This document shows positions 12,142-22,270 of a stretch of 64,000 nucleotides of DNA, one piece after another. The stretch's first letter is position 1. Every line of letters starts with the position of its first letter. The DNA is from Diphasiastrum complanatum (taxonomy: Eukaryota > Streptophyta > Lycopodiopsida > Lycopodiales > Lycopodiaceae). A program made the position numbers and the translations under genes. The stretch spans positions 14,692,900 to 14,756,899 of the forward strand of contig CM055107.1 of NCBI GenBank assembly GCA_029204225.1, written 5' to 3'. The notes under the pieces are model-generated. The model worked only from the letters and a program-made list of their open reading frames with translations. It was not told the origin of the DNA and did no database searches.

Positions 12142-12524
12142 GTGCTGCCCACAATGTAAGCACGGGTGCGTCCACGGTCGGGGTGGTCGGCAGAACGGGG
12201 GACTTGATGAGTCAAAGTGCTGCCCTCGAGGTGTAAGCACGGTCAGTTCTCGCGGTTCGGGCCTGGCGCTGTCTGCACGTAGGACGGATGAGGCAAAGTG
12301 CTGCCTAGGTAGGTGAAAGCACGGTCTGTACCTTGTGGGGTGCGGGGCGACATATTCGAACTGTACGGGTTAACCATTGATACAGAAATGCTACTCGAAT
12401 TCGGGTGTAAAGCACGGGTGGTTAGCTGCCGGTGCGGGATAGCTGCCGATCGTTTAGCTATAAGGGTTATCGACCAAAAAGTGGTGGGGCGTGACTGAGG
12501 CAATGTGCTGCTTAATGGTGAAAG
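12142..12524 (+). repeat. Five repeated stem-loop motifs in the gypsy leader
   Basis: Units of GTGCTGCC, about 8-15 nt, then G(T)nAAGCACGG occur at 12142-12163, 12217-12240, 12298-12322, 12388-12415 (first arm degenerate, ATGCT) and 12502-12524. In each, GTGCT can pair with AGCAC. The region is noncoding RNA between the primer-binding site and gag, where packaging or translation signals of LTR elements usually lie. Confidence 0.7.
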
Positions 12525-12883
12525 CACGGATGGTTGGATGGATGTTTCCCCGTGGGCTAATTCTGTGATAGATTTGTGTGGGCGCGGCTAGGCAAAGGTC
12601 CTACGTCCGGTCTCAGGGGGGGTTTGTGGCTTGAGAGGGATCCTCTGTGTTTGCTTTGGTTGGTATGTTCCGTTTGTCGTGTGCTTGCTTGGACACAAAT
12701 GACCTGGTTCCTACTTGGCTCTTAGGTGATGTGGGCGTGCTAAGTTTGAGGAAGGGATATTTTCATTGAAGCTGATTTAATAAAGAACAAAAGAGAGTTG
12801 TGGGGCCCGGCTGACAGAAGGGAGAGCTTCAAATATAAAAAGGATTGAGGCGATAATCTGTTGGAAGTACACCTTTGACTATA

Positions 12884-14671
12884 ATGGAGGACCATCTTGA
12901 AGAGTTACGAGCACTGACGGACGGAGAAGAGCTGACTCGAGAATACAGCTCTCGCATGCATCGAGATGGCACCAGGTCCAAGTCGAGAAAGAAAGAGCGT
13001 ATGCACTCCACAGTGGCGCCCCTCCATGAAGAGATGGGTGGCCCTTCTGAACCTACACCAAGAGATGAACCCTTGCCAGAGGCGCAACAGGACCTCTTTG
13101 AAGTGAAGATGCGGCAATACTTATCAAGTGCAATGACGGCTATGCTTAGCGAGGTGAAGAAGGATAGAGAAACCGAAAGGAAAGAATGGCAAACATCCTT
13201 GCGAGCCATGAATCTTACTCAAATTAACCTTGCTAGAGAAATGAGAGACGGGCTAACACAGCTCGAAGCCAGGTTTGAAGAGTTGGAAGCAACTAGGGAG
13301 AATGCAGTGGCGCCTCCTCCACAGATACCAAGAGAACCACGAGCGCGAACCACGGAGGGCCCAAGAAAGACTGCCAAAGTGAAAGCACCACCTACTTTCA
13401 AAGGAGAGCGTGACATTCAAGTTGTGGAAGATTGGTTGTTTCACATGGACCATTACTTCCGTCTAATGAACACTCCTGAGGAAGAAAGAACTGACTTGGC
13501 ATTAGCATATTTTGAGGGCTACACTACAAATTGGTACCGGATGGCAGGAATGCATTTTCAAACATGGGACGCATTCAAAGCCGCGTTACGAGAGGAGTTC
13601 ATACCGAAGGATTCACACATGAGATTGAGGACAGAATTATCGGGGCTCAAACAGAAAGGGTCATTGCGAGAGTACCTCAATAGATTCAGACAGAGTGTAT
13701 GGGTTATTGAAGATATGTCCGAGGCGGACAAAACTCATTACCTATTGTCTGGAATGCAATCTTGGACCCGACGTGCGATAGACAGCTACATGCCCCATGA
13801 TTTCAATTCAACTATTCGAGCGGCTGAAATGGTTTGTGATTATGAGAGCACATTGGCACCAGCTGCTCCCGCAACCTCAACAAGAGTATTTAGTGGATCC
13901 AGACCGAGTCCGAGCTTCTTTTCAAGGGGGGACTCAGCTCCAAATGGCAACCAAGCCTCGAGTAGCGTGAATAAATTCCCAACAAAAATAGGGTTTGGCA
14001 ACCAAGGCAACAATGGAGGGAACATGTTCCAGAGAAGAAACAATGTTGGACCTTCAGCTAGTCACAACAACAGCTCACCAACAGTGGGCAGTTCCATGCG
14101 TTGCTTCAACTGTTATCAGCAAGGTCACTCTTGGAGGTCATGCCCCAAACCATTGAATAAGCAAATCATGGCTGCCATTGAAGGATTTGATAGGATGGAG
14201 AGAGAGGCATTTGATCAAGAAGATGGTGAACAAGATGATGAAGAGGACCCAGAAACGGATTTGACGGAGTCTGACCTGAATGCCTTGCAACAGATAGGGG
14301 CACTTGCGACTTATCGTGAACATCTTATGGCTACTCCTGCGAGAGGATCCAAGTTATTGTACCTGAAAGGCTGTATTCAAGGCAGGATCATTTACTTCAT
14401 GGTAGACCTGGGGGCGTCACATAACTACTTGTCAGAAAAACTGACAGGAGAATTGGACATCCAATGTGAAGAAAATGTGACTCCTATTTGTGTGGAGACC
14501 GCGAAAGGTACAATGACCACTTGTAGATTGGCAACCAACTTACCAATCTCTCTGGGAGCCTGGAAGAATCGACTAACGTTCACAATCTTGAAGATGGATG
14601 CCTTCGACGCTATTTTGGGATTAAGCTGGTTTAACGAACATGTGGTGGCCTTCTTGGCAAAACGGAGTTAA
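12884..14671 (+). CDS. Gag-protease polyprotein of gypsy element
   Basis: The start is taken as the ATG at 12884 (595 codons); the open frame begins slightly upstream without an ATG. In order: an acidic/basic N-terminal region, a coiled-coil-like Glu-rich stretch (residues ~75-140), and a retrotransposon capsid domain (WLFHMDHYFRLMNTPEEERT to about residue 320). An Asn/Ser-rich linker and the zinc knuckle CFNCYQQGHSWRSC (about residue 407) follow, then an acidic hinge. A retropepsin-like domain has MVDLGASHNYLS near residue 506 and the C-terminal flap signature DAILGLSWF. The usual D-T/S-G protease triad reads D-L-G here, which may impair catalysis. The frame ends just after the protease, where a frame change leads into the next ORF. 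Confidence 0.85.
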   Translation: MEDHLEELRALTDGEELTREYSSRMHRDGTRSKSRKKERMHSTVAPLHEEMGGPSEPTPRDEPLPEAQQDLFEVKMRQYLSSAMTAMLSEVKKDRETERKEWQTSLRAMNLTQINLAREMRDGLTQLEARFEELEATRENAVAPPPQIPREPRARTTEGPRKTAKVKAPPTFKGERDIQVVEDWLFHMDHYFRLMNTPEEERTDLALAYFEGYTTNWYRMAGMHFQTWDAFKAALREEFIPKDSHMRLRTELSGLKQKGSLREYLNRFRQSVWVIEDMSEADKTHYLLSGMQSWTRRAIDSYMPHDFNSTIRAAEMVCDYESTLAPAAPATSTRVFSGSRPSPSFFSRGDSAPNGNQASSSVNKFPTKIGFGNQGNNGGNMFQRRNNVGPSASHNNSSPTVGSSMRCFNCYQQGHSWRSCPKPLNKQIMAAIEGFDRMEREAFDQEDGEQDDEEDPETDLTESDLNALQQIGALATYREHLMATPARGSKLLYLKGCIQGRIIYFMVDLGASHNYLSEKLTGELDIQCEENVTPICVETAKGTMTTCRLATNLPISLGAWKNRLTFTILKMDAFDAILGLSWFNEHVVAFLAKRS

Positions 14672-15098
14672 CCTTGTGTTATTATATAATGGCAGGAGAC
14701 CTTGTGTCGTCAGAGCTGTGCCAGGGGACCAACTAGAAAAGAACGACACAAATGAACCTGAGCCAACCATTCCTCCCAATCTCATTCACCTATTTAATGA
14801 AGGACAACCAACAGTGACAGACCAACTGACACGGGAACAAATGGAGCCAAAATTACCTATAGTCTCTACATCAAAGGTGAATTCAAGTGCCGATGCAGAG
14901 CTCAAGGAGCTCACCTTGTGTGACCAAGCGAAAACTCACTTTTTTAACGAAAGACATCCAACAGTGACAAACCAGCTGACGCGAGGTCAAATGGAGCCAA
15001 CATTGCCTACAGTTTCTACGTCAAAGGTGAATCTAAGTGCCGATGCAGAGCTCAAGGAGCTCAACCTGGACGACCAAACGAAATATCTAGAGTCCTAG
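14640..15098 (+). CDS. Downstream gypsy ORF with internal duplication
   Basis: Overlaps the end of the gag-protease frame in another phase and reads WQNGVNLVLLYNG, which looks like a continuation of the post-protease sequence, so a frameshift probably separates the two. It then holds two tandem ~49-residue units, each with PTVT.QLTR.QMEP, VSTSKVN.SADAELKEL and a D-Q pair (units near 14796 and 14943). No RT motif follows. The frame ends at 15098, about 370 bp before the 3' LTR. Function unknown. Confidence 0.5.
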   Translation: MWWPSWQNGVNLVLLYNGRRPCVVRAVPGDQLEKNDTNEPEPTIPPNLIHLFNEGQPTVTDQLTREQMEPKLPIVSTSKVNSSADAELKELTLCDQAKTHFFNERHPTVTNQLTRGQMEPTLPTVSTSKVNLSADAELKELNLDDQTKYLES

Positions 15099-15465
15099 GG
15101 GACTAATCCAGATGTGCGACGACAACGACATATCTGAGGCTTAAGGGAGCCGTGAGTACCTTTTTCTTTCATGCTAATAAAGTAAGCCGCATTTCTCATT
15201 GAGGAGTGAGCTTCAGTTTGATGTCTAAGTGCAGCAGCTTCACACAGGTTTTACGTAAGTGAACTAGATCCACACTTTTCCTGTGCTGGGTGTAAAACAC
15301 AATATCATTACTCTGCTTTACAGTTGGTTTCCTTTGGCCGGTGAATCAAGCCCGTGCCCTTGTATATGTGACTAAAGTCTGGCCGGTGAATTAAGCTCGT
15401 GCCATGAGACTTAGGTTCTAGTTTGGCCCTGATGAGGACATCAGCTTTCTCAAACGAGGGGAGGA
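15099..15465 (+). other. Gypsy 3' internal noncoding region and polypurine tract
   Basis: No ORF. A repeated GGCCGGTGAATCAAGC/TCGTGCC phrase occurs at about 15336 and 15382. The polypurine tract GAGGGGAGGA (15456-15465) immediately precedes the 3' LTR. Confidence 0.75.
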
Positions 15466-16385
15466 TGTTGTAAAGCTGACTTGGGTGCACCCAGCGTGCC
15501 CTGTAAGACTCAAAGGGGTGACACTCCCTAAGGTCCCAGAGCAAGTTAGAATGTCAAGGACTGAGCCTCCGACCTGTGGTGAGCCAGTCAAGTAGTCACA
15601 AAGTCATGAGCTAGCTCTGGAGCTCGAGTCATGGCCTAGTCAGGAAAGCAAGTTGATTCGGCCGCCGGGACGGCTCCCGGGACCCATGTCCGGGAGCCAG
15701 ACTGATTCTGCCAGGCTTGCCAGGCTTAATCAGCAAAATAAAAACTAAGTCCTAAAAAGCGTGCTTTACCAGAAAGCACTATGTTTCAAACCAGAGGGGG
15801 TGCGCCGAATCACAACAGAACTATAGGGGGAGTCCGGCAGACAGAAACTTGGGTAGCTCAACCAGCGCCAAGAATCCAGTCGCTAGGTCTCAGCTCCCTC
15901 TACCAGCACGAGCCAGGCACAATGCCCAGCACGTGTTGGTGGCCCCGAGACCGGTCAGTCTATGTATGAATGTAACCTCTTCCAAATCTAATAAAGTTGA
16001 TCCTTGGGGATGATTACCATTTCGGTTTCGCCTCCGGGACTGGTCCAAGTGGAAGGACCCTTACTACAACCTTTTTGCGTCGTTGGCGCCTAAGGGTCCC
16101 TGTCATCGACATGGGGCTTGCCGCTATGCCAATTGGTCAGTTTGGCGACCACTATGCCTTGGATTTCATGTGTGGCTTGTCTTTGCCTTTGGTTACCTTT
16201 TGGGGACGGATTCTGAGTTGGCTTTCGGGTTGGTTGGGATTCCAGTTTTCTTAAGTCTGAATGGTTAAGCTTGTTACGTTTCTGAGTTGGCTTTTATGTA
16301 AGTGCATGATGGATGAATGTTAGACTTAAGCGCGTGTTGGGGAAACCGCTCAAGTCCCAGCGCCCTTTGAGGCGCCGACGCAACA
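15466..16385 (+). mobile_element. 3' LTR of gypsy element
   Basis: A 920-bp direct repeat of 11131-12050, starting TGTTGTAAAG after the polypurine tract and ending GACGCAACA. Confidence 0.92.
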
Positions 16386-16726
16386 ACACTGAGGCGGGTC
16401 CTCCTCCTCTCCCGAGAGTGTCGGGAGGAAGCTCTGGCAGTAGTGTGGGGATGCGACCCTCATCAGAGTGACCCTCGAGGAAGGAGAAATATGTGATTGG
16501 TCTACACAAGGAGTGGACTGAATCTCCTCATTCGATGATGTGTACTCAACCAATCAAGAGGAGCTATGAGCCTCGCGTCGAGCCCTCAAGCGCTGTAAGA
16601 CCTATCCTACTGCGAGGAAGACAACTGATCAAGGTAGCTAATGAGCTCACTCTCACTCATAGAGAAAAGACGGGATGACCCGCGACTATGGCCTGACCTC
16701 TGACTAGGGGATCTTGTATTTGACAT
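16386..16726 (-). pseudogene. CACTA-type accessory ORF, copy A (5' part)
   Basis: The minus-strand frame starts MSNTRSPSQRSGHSRGSS at 16726, followed by FSMSESELISYLDQLSSSQ and a TAG. Further similarity to copy B (EYTSSNEEIQS versus STSSRSKEIQS) continues in shifted frames up to the gypsy insertion at 16385. The coding trail resumes at 11130 on the other side of the element. Stop codons and frameshifts show decay. Confidence 0.5.
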
Positions 16727-16808
16727 AATGGATGCAACGGAATAAGAGGGATAAACATTTCAGACAACCAATGGGAGTCTTAAAAATTAGTAAGAAAAAA
16801 ACATCACC

Positions 16809-17249
<441 letters not shown>

Positions 17250-17840
17250 GAGAGACAAAGATGTTACTACTTCGAACTCAACATTTCAAAGTTGTTACAA
17301 GTGGACACTTGTTTGAATCCAGATGAACCTCAAACAACCTTTTCGAGTTATTGAGTTTGAAGTAGCAGACACACTTGCCTCATTTCGATGTGGTGAACCA
17401 TGAGGTTCAAGAACGTCCATGGCCTGCACACCATATGCCTGTTTGGTCTCTCCTTTTTCAGGCAAGGCACCCAATCGGCACAAACAAGTCGATCGAGGAG
17501 CCGGTTAGCACATCCAGCTTCCTTCAAATAACACAGTCCATAGGCTTTCGTTTCATGGAGATACTATAGTACTTTATTTGCTAACTTCTAATGCAACAAT
17601 CTTGAATCTAATTATATTGGCTCAGCCTGTATACTGCAAATGCTATATCAGGTCTGGTGTTGTCTGCAAGATATAACAATGATCCAATCAGCCTACGATA
17701 GGGTGTATTGGCCATTCACTTCTCTTCCTCGAGAGTCTATGGATAATCTGCCTTGCTCAATGCACACCTTTGCATTCGAGCATGTTGAAGTCTTCAATGA
17801 TCTTTTGAGTGTACTTTTGTTGGTGAAAAGTTGATCCGAT
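17250..17840 (-). pseudogene. Copia RT C-terminus and RNase H fragment
   Basis: The reverse complement reads, across several frameshifts, HQQKYTQKIIEDFNMLECKG, then a segment ending in ADNTRPDI.FAVYRLSQYN (the copia RT/connection signature), then VLRYLHETKAYGLCYL-like and CADW-like RNase H residues. Stops are frequent. It is a fragment with no LTR of its own recognised. The orientation is opposite to the copia piece that follows at 18039. Confidence 0.65.
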
Positions 17841-18038
17841 TACTTGGACTATCAAACCAGTAGTCCAAAAAGATGATGATGATTCATCAGCAATGGATCA
17901 TACCTGTGACCGACCAGCAAAAATTTGGGGAGTTCATTATGACTCTCAAACTGATATTGTCAACCGGAATCAAGCTCTTGCAACAATTGATTGAGGCTAT
18001 ATGTGTCAACATGATAATCAGTCCGACTTGAGCGAGAT

Positions 18039-18986
18039 TGTAAAACACTTGATCAAACAGATCTTGATTCTACTAACAAAGTGCATAGTTTACTTGAGAA
18101 AGAATGAGAAAGAAACGAACGCGAACTCGAAACATTTCTATTCGTGATCAACCTCGAAGGATTCACGAAATTTGTCTTGCAGTCAACTCAAAAGATTCGC
18201 GAAACAATTTCTTGTAGAAATTGTGTGTTTTTTTTCCTTGCTGAAGCTCGAAAGATTTGTGAATAGAATCTTGTTGCAAAATATTTTGTTTCTTGTTCAA
18301 ACATCAGATGTCGCAAAATTGTCGCAAACAATTTGCGAAATCTTCTGGATTCTTCTCCAAGCTCACCTGTCGCAACAGTTCGCAAAATATTCTGAATTTC
18401 TTCTTCAAGCTCAAAATCGTCATCTGTTGTGAACAATTCGCGAAAGACAAAAATATCGCAAAGAGAAAAGTGTCGCGAACAATTCGCAAAACACGGAGGT
18501 GAAATGAAGAGATGGACTGTCGCGAATAATTCATGAACAGAATTTATTCGACCCTAAAAATAAGGTGTCTATTTGAATATCAACTATCGTAAACGGTTAG
18601 ATATCTACTGTTATAAAATTAAAAGGCCAAAAGACCTGTAAATAAAAGGCCAAAAGACCTGTCCTGTAGCAATATAAATACATGTGCACTACTCATTGTA
18701 ACTCACTCACTCAATCAGAGACACAACAGTGAGATAAGACAGCAAGAGATGTATATTGATGATTCAGATTCAGAGTTATAAAAACTTATTTTTGATCAAT
18801 AGTTTCTTATTGTCTAAAATTGTCTAAAGTTGTCTCTTATTTCCGCATGCATATTCAATCAAGGCAAATATTGTTCTATTAGTACATAGATCAAATACAT
18901 ACTCGATTGAAGACACTGATGTTAGTTTGATTTATTCAAACTTTTCTCGTGTGTTCTGTGGAAGAATATTTACTATTTTTCCTACA
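18039..18986 (+). mobile_element. Copia LTR family X (948 bp)
   Basis: Starts TGTAAAACACTTGATC and ends CCTACA directly before a primer-binding site. The start matches 31979-32115 and the end matches 821-978. It contains a TATA-like TATAAATA at 18673-18680, a tandem 19-bp word (AAAAGGCCAAAAGACCTGT, about 18618 and 18642), and a dense cluster of TTCGCGA/TCGCGAA/TCGCAA words at 18160-18540. Sequence just left of it still resembles a polypurine tract, so it may have been shared by two element copies. Confidence 0.75.
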
Positions 18987-18987
18987 G

Positions 18988-19000
18988 TGGTATCGAAGCC
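18988..19000 (+). other. Primer-binding site, copia family X
   Basis: TGGTATCGAAGCC follows the LTR end by 1 bp and matches the initiator-Met tRNA type, with substitutions from TGGTATCAGAGCC. Confidence 0.75.
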
Positions 19001-19104
19001 TACGGAATTAAAACTGGTACATGGTATCAAAACAAATCAGAATCGATACAGTGGTATCTTCGCACCCCTCTCAGCATTCTTCATACATCCATCAAAATTA
19101 GAAG

Positions 19105-19563
19105 ATGTCGTCGATCATCAATATTCAGGCTAAGATCACTACGATCTTGGATCTAGAAGGTTCAAACTACTTGATTTGGAAATGAAAGACTTCACTCTTG
19201 TTGAAGGGCGAAGGTCTATGGCAATGGGTAGAACCAATTGAGGAGAAGCCAGTAGCTACTCCCGGCAAAGAACTTCGAGAATGGAGTTTAAAAAATGAAA
19301 AAGCTATAGCAATTATTGTGTCTTTAGTGCATGACAATATAATGCTAGATCTTACATCAATTTTGAACGCAAAAGATTTATGGGAAGAATTGCAAACCAA
19401 GAATGAGACTCGATCTCGTAATCAGATCATGTTCTTGGAAGACCAATTAACTTACCTACAATGGGACGACAAAGACTTGAACACATTCGTGCAAAAGATA
19501 AAAGACCTGTTTATTTCCTTGCAAAATTCTGGTGTAGAAAATACAATTTCTAAGGAAAAATAG
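19105..19563 (+). pseudogene. Copia gag (family X)
   Basis: Starts MSSIINIQAKITTILDLEGS with the copia gag signature NYLIWK at about 19165, where a TGA replaces the usual Trp codon. It continues KGEGLWQWVE, then the UBN2-like capsid segment (ELREWSLKNEKA, LTSILNAKDLWEEL, FLEDQLTYLQW) and ends at 19563. No zinc knuckle, protease or integrase follows; the next codons belong to an RT of another family, so most of pol is deleted. Confidence 0.8.
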
Positions 19564-19566
19564 TAG

Positions 19567-20523
19567 ATGATGTATTTATATTGTCTAACGACACTTCTCT
19601 ACTGCACACTACTAAGAGTGATTTGTCAAAGGAATTTGATATGACTGATTTAGGAGCAATCCATTCTTTGCTAGGAATTCACGTTACTAGAAATAGGCTT
19701 CAGAAGAAGATCTATCTTAGCCAGCAGACATATCTAAAAGGCATTCTAGAAAAATTTCATATGTCTGATTGCAAACCCATTGATACTCCAATGGATCCAA
19801 GTATAGTATTGACCAAACTTACTCGTGCTGATTCTGATAATGAAGTACTCGACATAGCGAAGTACCCTCATTCACTAATAGGATCTTTAATGTATGTAAT
19901 GTTGTGTAGTAGACCAGATTTAGCATACACTATTAGCACGTTAAGTCAATTCATGTCTAATCCTAGGATCTCTCATTGGAAAGTGTTAAAGAGAATGATG
20001 AGATATATTCAAAGAAGTTTAGATCATATCTTATGTTATGATAAAAATACTATCAACCCACTCATTTTGCGAGGCTATTCCGACTCAGATTGGGGAGGAA
20101 CAGTCTCTACCAAAAAATCTACCTCCAAGTTCTGTTTCTATCTGGCAGGGGGACCAATTTCATGGAACTCAAGGAAGCATAAATCAGTTGCGCTTTGTTC
20201 GACAGAGGCAGAGTACATCACAGCATGCCAAGCCTCAAAAGAAGCTGTATGGATCAGGTTATTACTTCACGACTTACATCACACTCAGTTCAATACTACC
20301 AACATTCTGTGTGACAACTTGAGCTGCATTTCACTGTCAATAAATCCCAAATTTCATGGCAAATCCAAGCACATAGAAAACCAGTATCATTTCATTCGGG
20401 AGAAAGTTTCCTCATGACAGCAGAAATGGCCGCAGACATCTTCACCAAAGTGCTTCCCAACATCAAGCACCAAAAGTTCTTCAACATGTTGAACCTGACG
20501 AAGATACCAAGGCACCAATCGTG
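19567..20523 (+). pseudogene. Copia RT C-terminal half and RNase H (family Y)
   Basis: Begins at the RT catalytic motif region (VDDVFILSNDT, equivalent to YVDD), then EFDMTDLGAIHSLLGI, YLKGILEKFHMSDCKPIDTPM, RPDLAYTISTLSQFM, and RNase H with GYSDSDWGG, CSTEAEYITACQA and DNLSCISLS. A frameshift near 20413 precedes the final block AADIFTKVLPNIKHQKFF, ending at 20523. A polypurine tract and an LTR follow immediately. Nearly all of pol upstream of YVDD is missing. Confidence 0.85.
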
Positions 20524-20537
20524 ACCTTAAGGGGGAC
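20524..20537 (+). other. Polypurine tract before LTR Y
   Basis: CTTAAGGGGGAC directly precedes TGTTGGCAATTAAG, the start of LTR Y. Confidence 0.75.
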
Positions 20538-21660
20538 TGTTGGCAATTAAGCCCACAGTTGTCTCCTTGGAATCATAACTTAGACAGCCAGTTTATTTGA
20601 AGGACGCCTACAATGGACTTTCAGCTGATCTCCAGCAAAGGGTAACGAATCCCATCATAATTTTAAGTATAGATGTTAAGCTTAATAACTTGAAGTCATT
20701 GAAGACTTGGCCATCTTCAAGGACTTCCACAAAACTTGCATTTAGAACAAGGCTACAGATTTACATTATTTTTGAAGTCTGTAGAAATACACTAAGCGTC
20801 GCAGTTCGCATTTTCGCACTTTCTCGAAAACTGCAACACTTACCTTCAACTTCTTCCGTTCAATTATTTTTTAAGAAGTCAACTTGTTCACAGATCAACA
20901 GTTTAACTATTTTCAACACCTTTGCCCCTTTTCGCATTTTTCCAAAAAATGCGAAGAGAGAGAAAATTCCAGAAGGTCCTCTATTTTTAAGGGTTAAACT
21001 ACTAAAGACACCTTCGCCAACTTTCAAGGGCACCTTCGGCTTTCCCAAATAGAGCGAAAGAGGTTAACTATTAAAGAGATCTTCGCCTTTTTAAGGGCAC
21101 CTTAAAAACTTGTTTAAAGGCACCTTCGGCTTTTTTGCAAAATCCCAAAAGGAGAGAAAGATGCCGAAGGTTATCAGTTTTGAATGAGGAACATTCCCAG
21201 CCACTTCCCGTAATTTGCGACAGTGAGAGAAAACCACTTCACGTAAAATGTGAAGTGAGAGATTTTGCAACATCCTCGTCTGCGTCAACGATCCTGATTT
21301 GTTGACCGTATATATACTATGTATAGTTTTCACAAAAGCCATATACTTCCAAGTACAACGGCTTTCTTGATTAGGTGACAAACATTTAAATGTAATTAAT
21401 ACACGGATGAAATCTATAAATAGATCATCCAAGCACATATTAGTGGTTGCTCCGTCAATGAGAAGTATTATTTGAGCCTCCCAGTTACGCTATCAATTTT
21501 TGGTTGTTATTGCTATTTGTATTATGCTTCAGTGTAATATAGCAGTAGCAGCTTTTCTATCTATGTATAATGTAGATGAATGTCTGTTGTGATTTAATGC
21601 ACTCTATCATTGTTTGATCGCGCTTGTTTACTCACTCTGATCAGAACACGGACATTTACA
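20538..21660 (+). mobile_element. Copia LTR family Y (about 1.12 kb)
   Basis: Starts TGTTGGCAATTAAGCC after the polypurine tract and probably ends GGACATTTACA at 21660. A reverse-oriented partial copy lies at 37640-38135 (shared AACTTAGACAGCCA and CTCCAGCAAAGGG). It contains many CTTCGCC/CACCTTCGGC words and ATAAATAG near 21416 as a possible TATA element. Confidence 0.7.
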
Positions 21661-22270
21661 GCTCCTCAATTTTTGATCAGGCGATGGCTGTCTTTGACGT
21701 TTGAGGAACTCGTGATATCAAACTGCTCTTCCATTTATTTCAAAACTGTACTTCACATTGAATCTGATTTTCAGTAGTATCACACACAAACCATTTCTAA
21801 TCTCTTCGGTGGACTATACTTTTGTTTTTGAGAATATGAATTAATTTTTAAGATCTTGTTGGGCAATTGGAACACTTAGAGCTGTGATTACATTTAGCAT
21901 ACGTTGTTTATTAGACTATTTTTGATTCTAGCAGTTGATTAGAATGGGAGGGCTGTTCCGCAATATTCCTGCTCTCTTCTCCGTTCGCATTCTTCCATCT
22001 CCCTTTTCCCATCACCCTCCTGGAGGATCGTGATGTTGCTAAATAGAGACAAATAGCTTCAAGAGTTCCTAAGGGCACCAAGCTGGAAAAGGGTCGACCC
22101 CTAGTACGTGCCAATCAAGAGAAGAGACCCTTGGGAAAAAAACGAGGCCAGCCGAGTGACAAGTCAATTGGCCTATTATTCTAGGATTTAACTCAAGCTC
22201 ATCTTATGAGAAGTATCAAGCTGCGCTACTAAAGTTTGGATATGTCTATATAGGAAGTGCAGATACCATA
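21661..22270. other. Unassigned sequence between two copia pieces
   Basis: No supported gene. A 67-codon minus-strand frame at 21911-22114 is Ser/Arg-rich and unrecognised. Confidence 0.4.

Larger units (their letters stand above)
11131..16385 (+). mobile_element. Non-autonomous Ty3/gypsy-type LTR retrotransposon (gag-protease only)
   Basis: A complete 5,255-bp element: LTR, primer-binding site, leader, gag-protease ORF, second ORF piece, polypurine tract, LTR. Both LTRs are 920 bp, start TGTTG and end CAACA, and differ at about 20 positions by eye. The flanking 5-mers ACACC (11126-11130) and ACACT (16386-16390) fit a 5-bp target duplication with one mismatch. It sits inside the minus-strand CACTA-type ORF copy A. 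No RT, RNase H or integrase is present, so mobility would need proteins from a related autonomous element. Confidence 0.92.
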
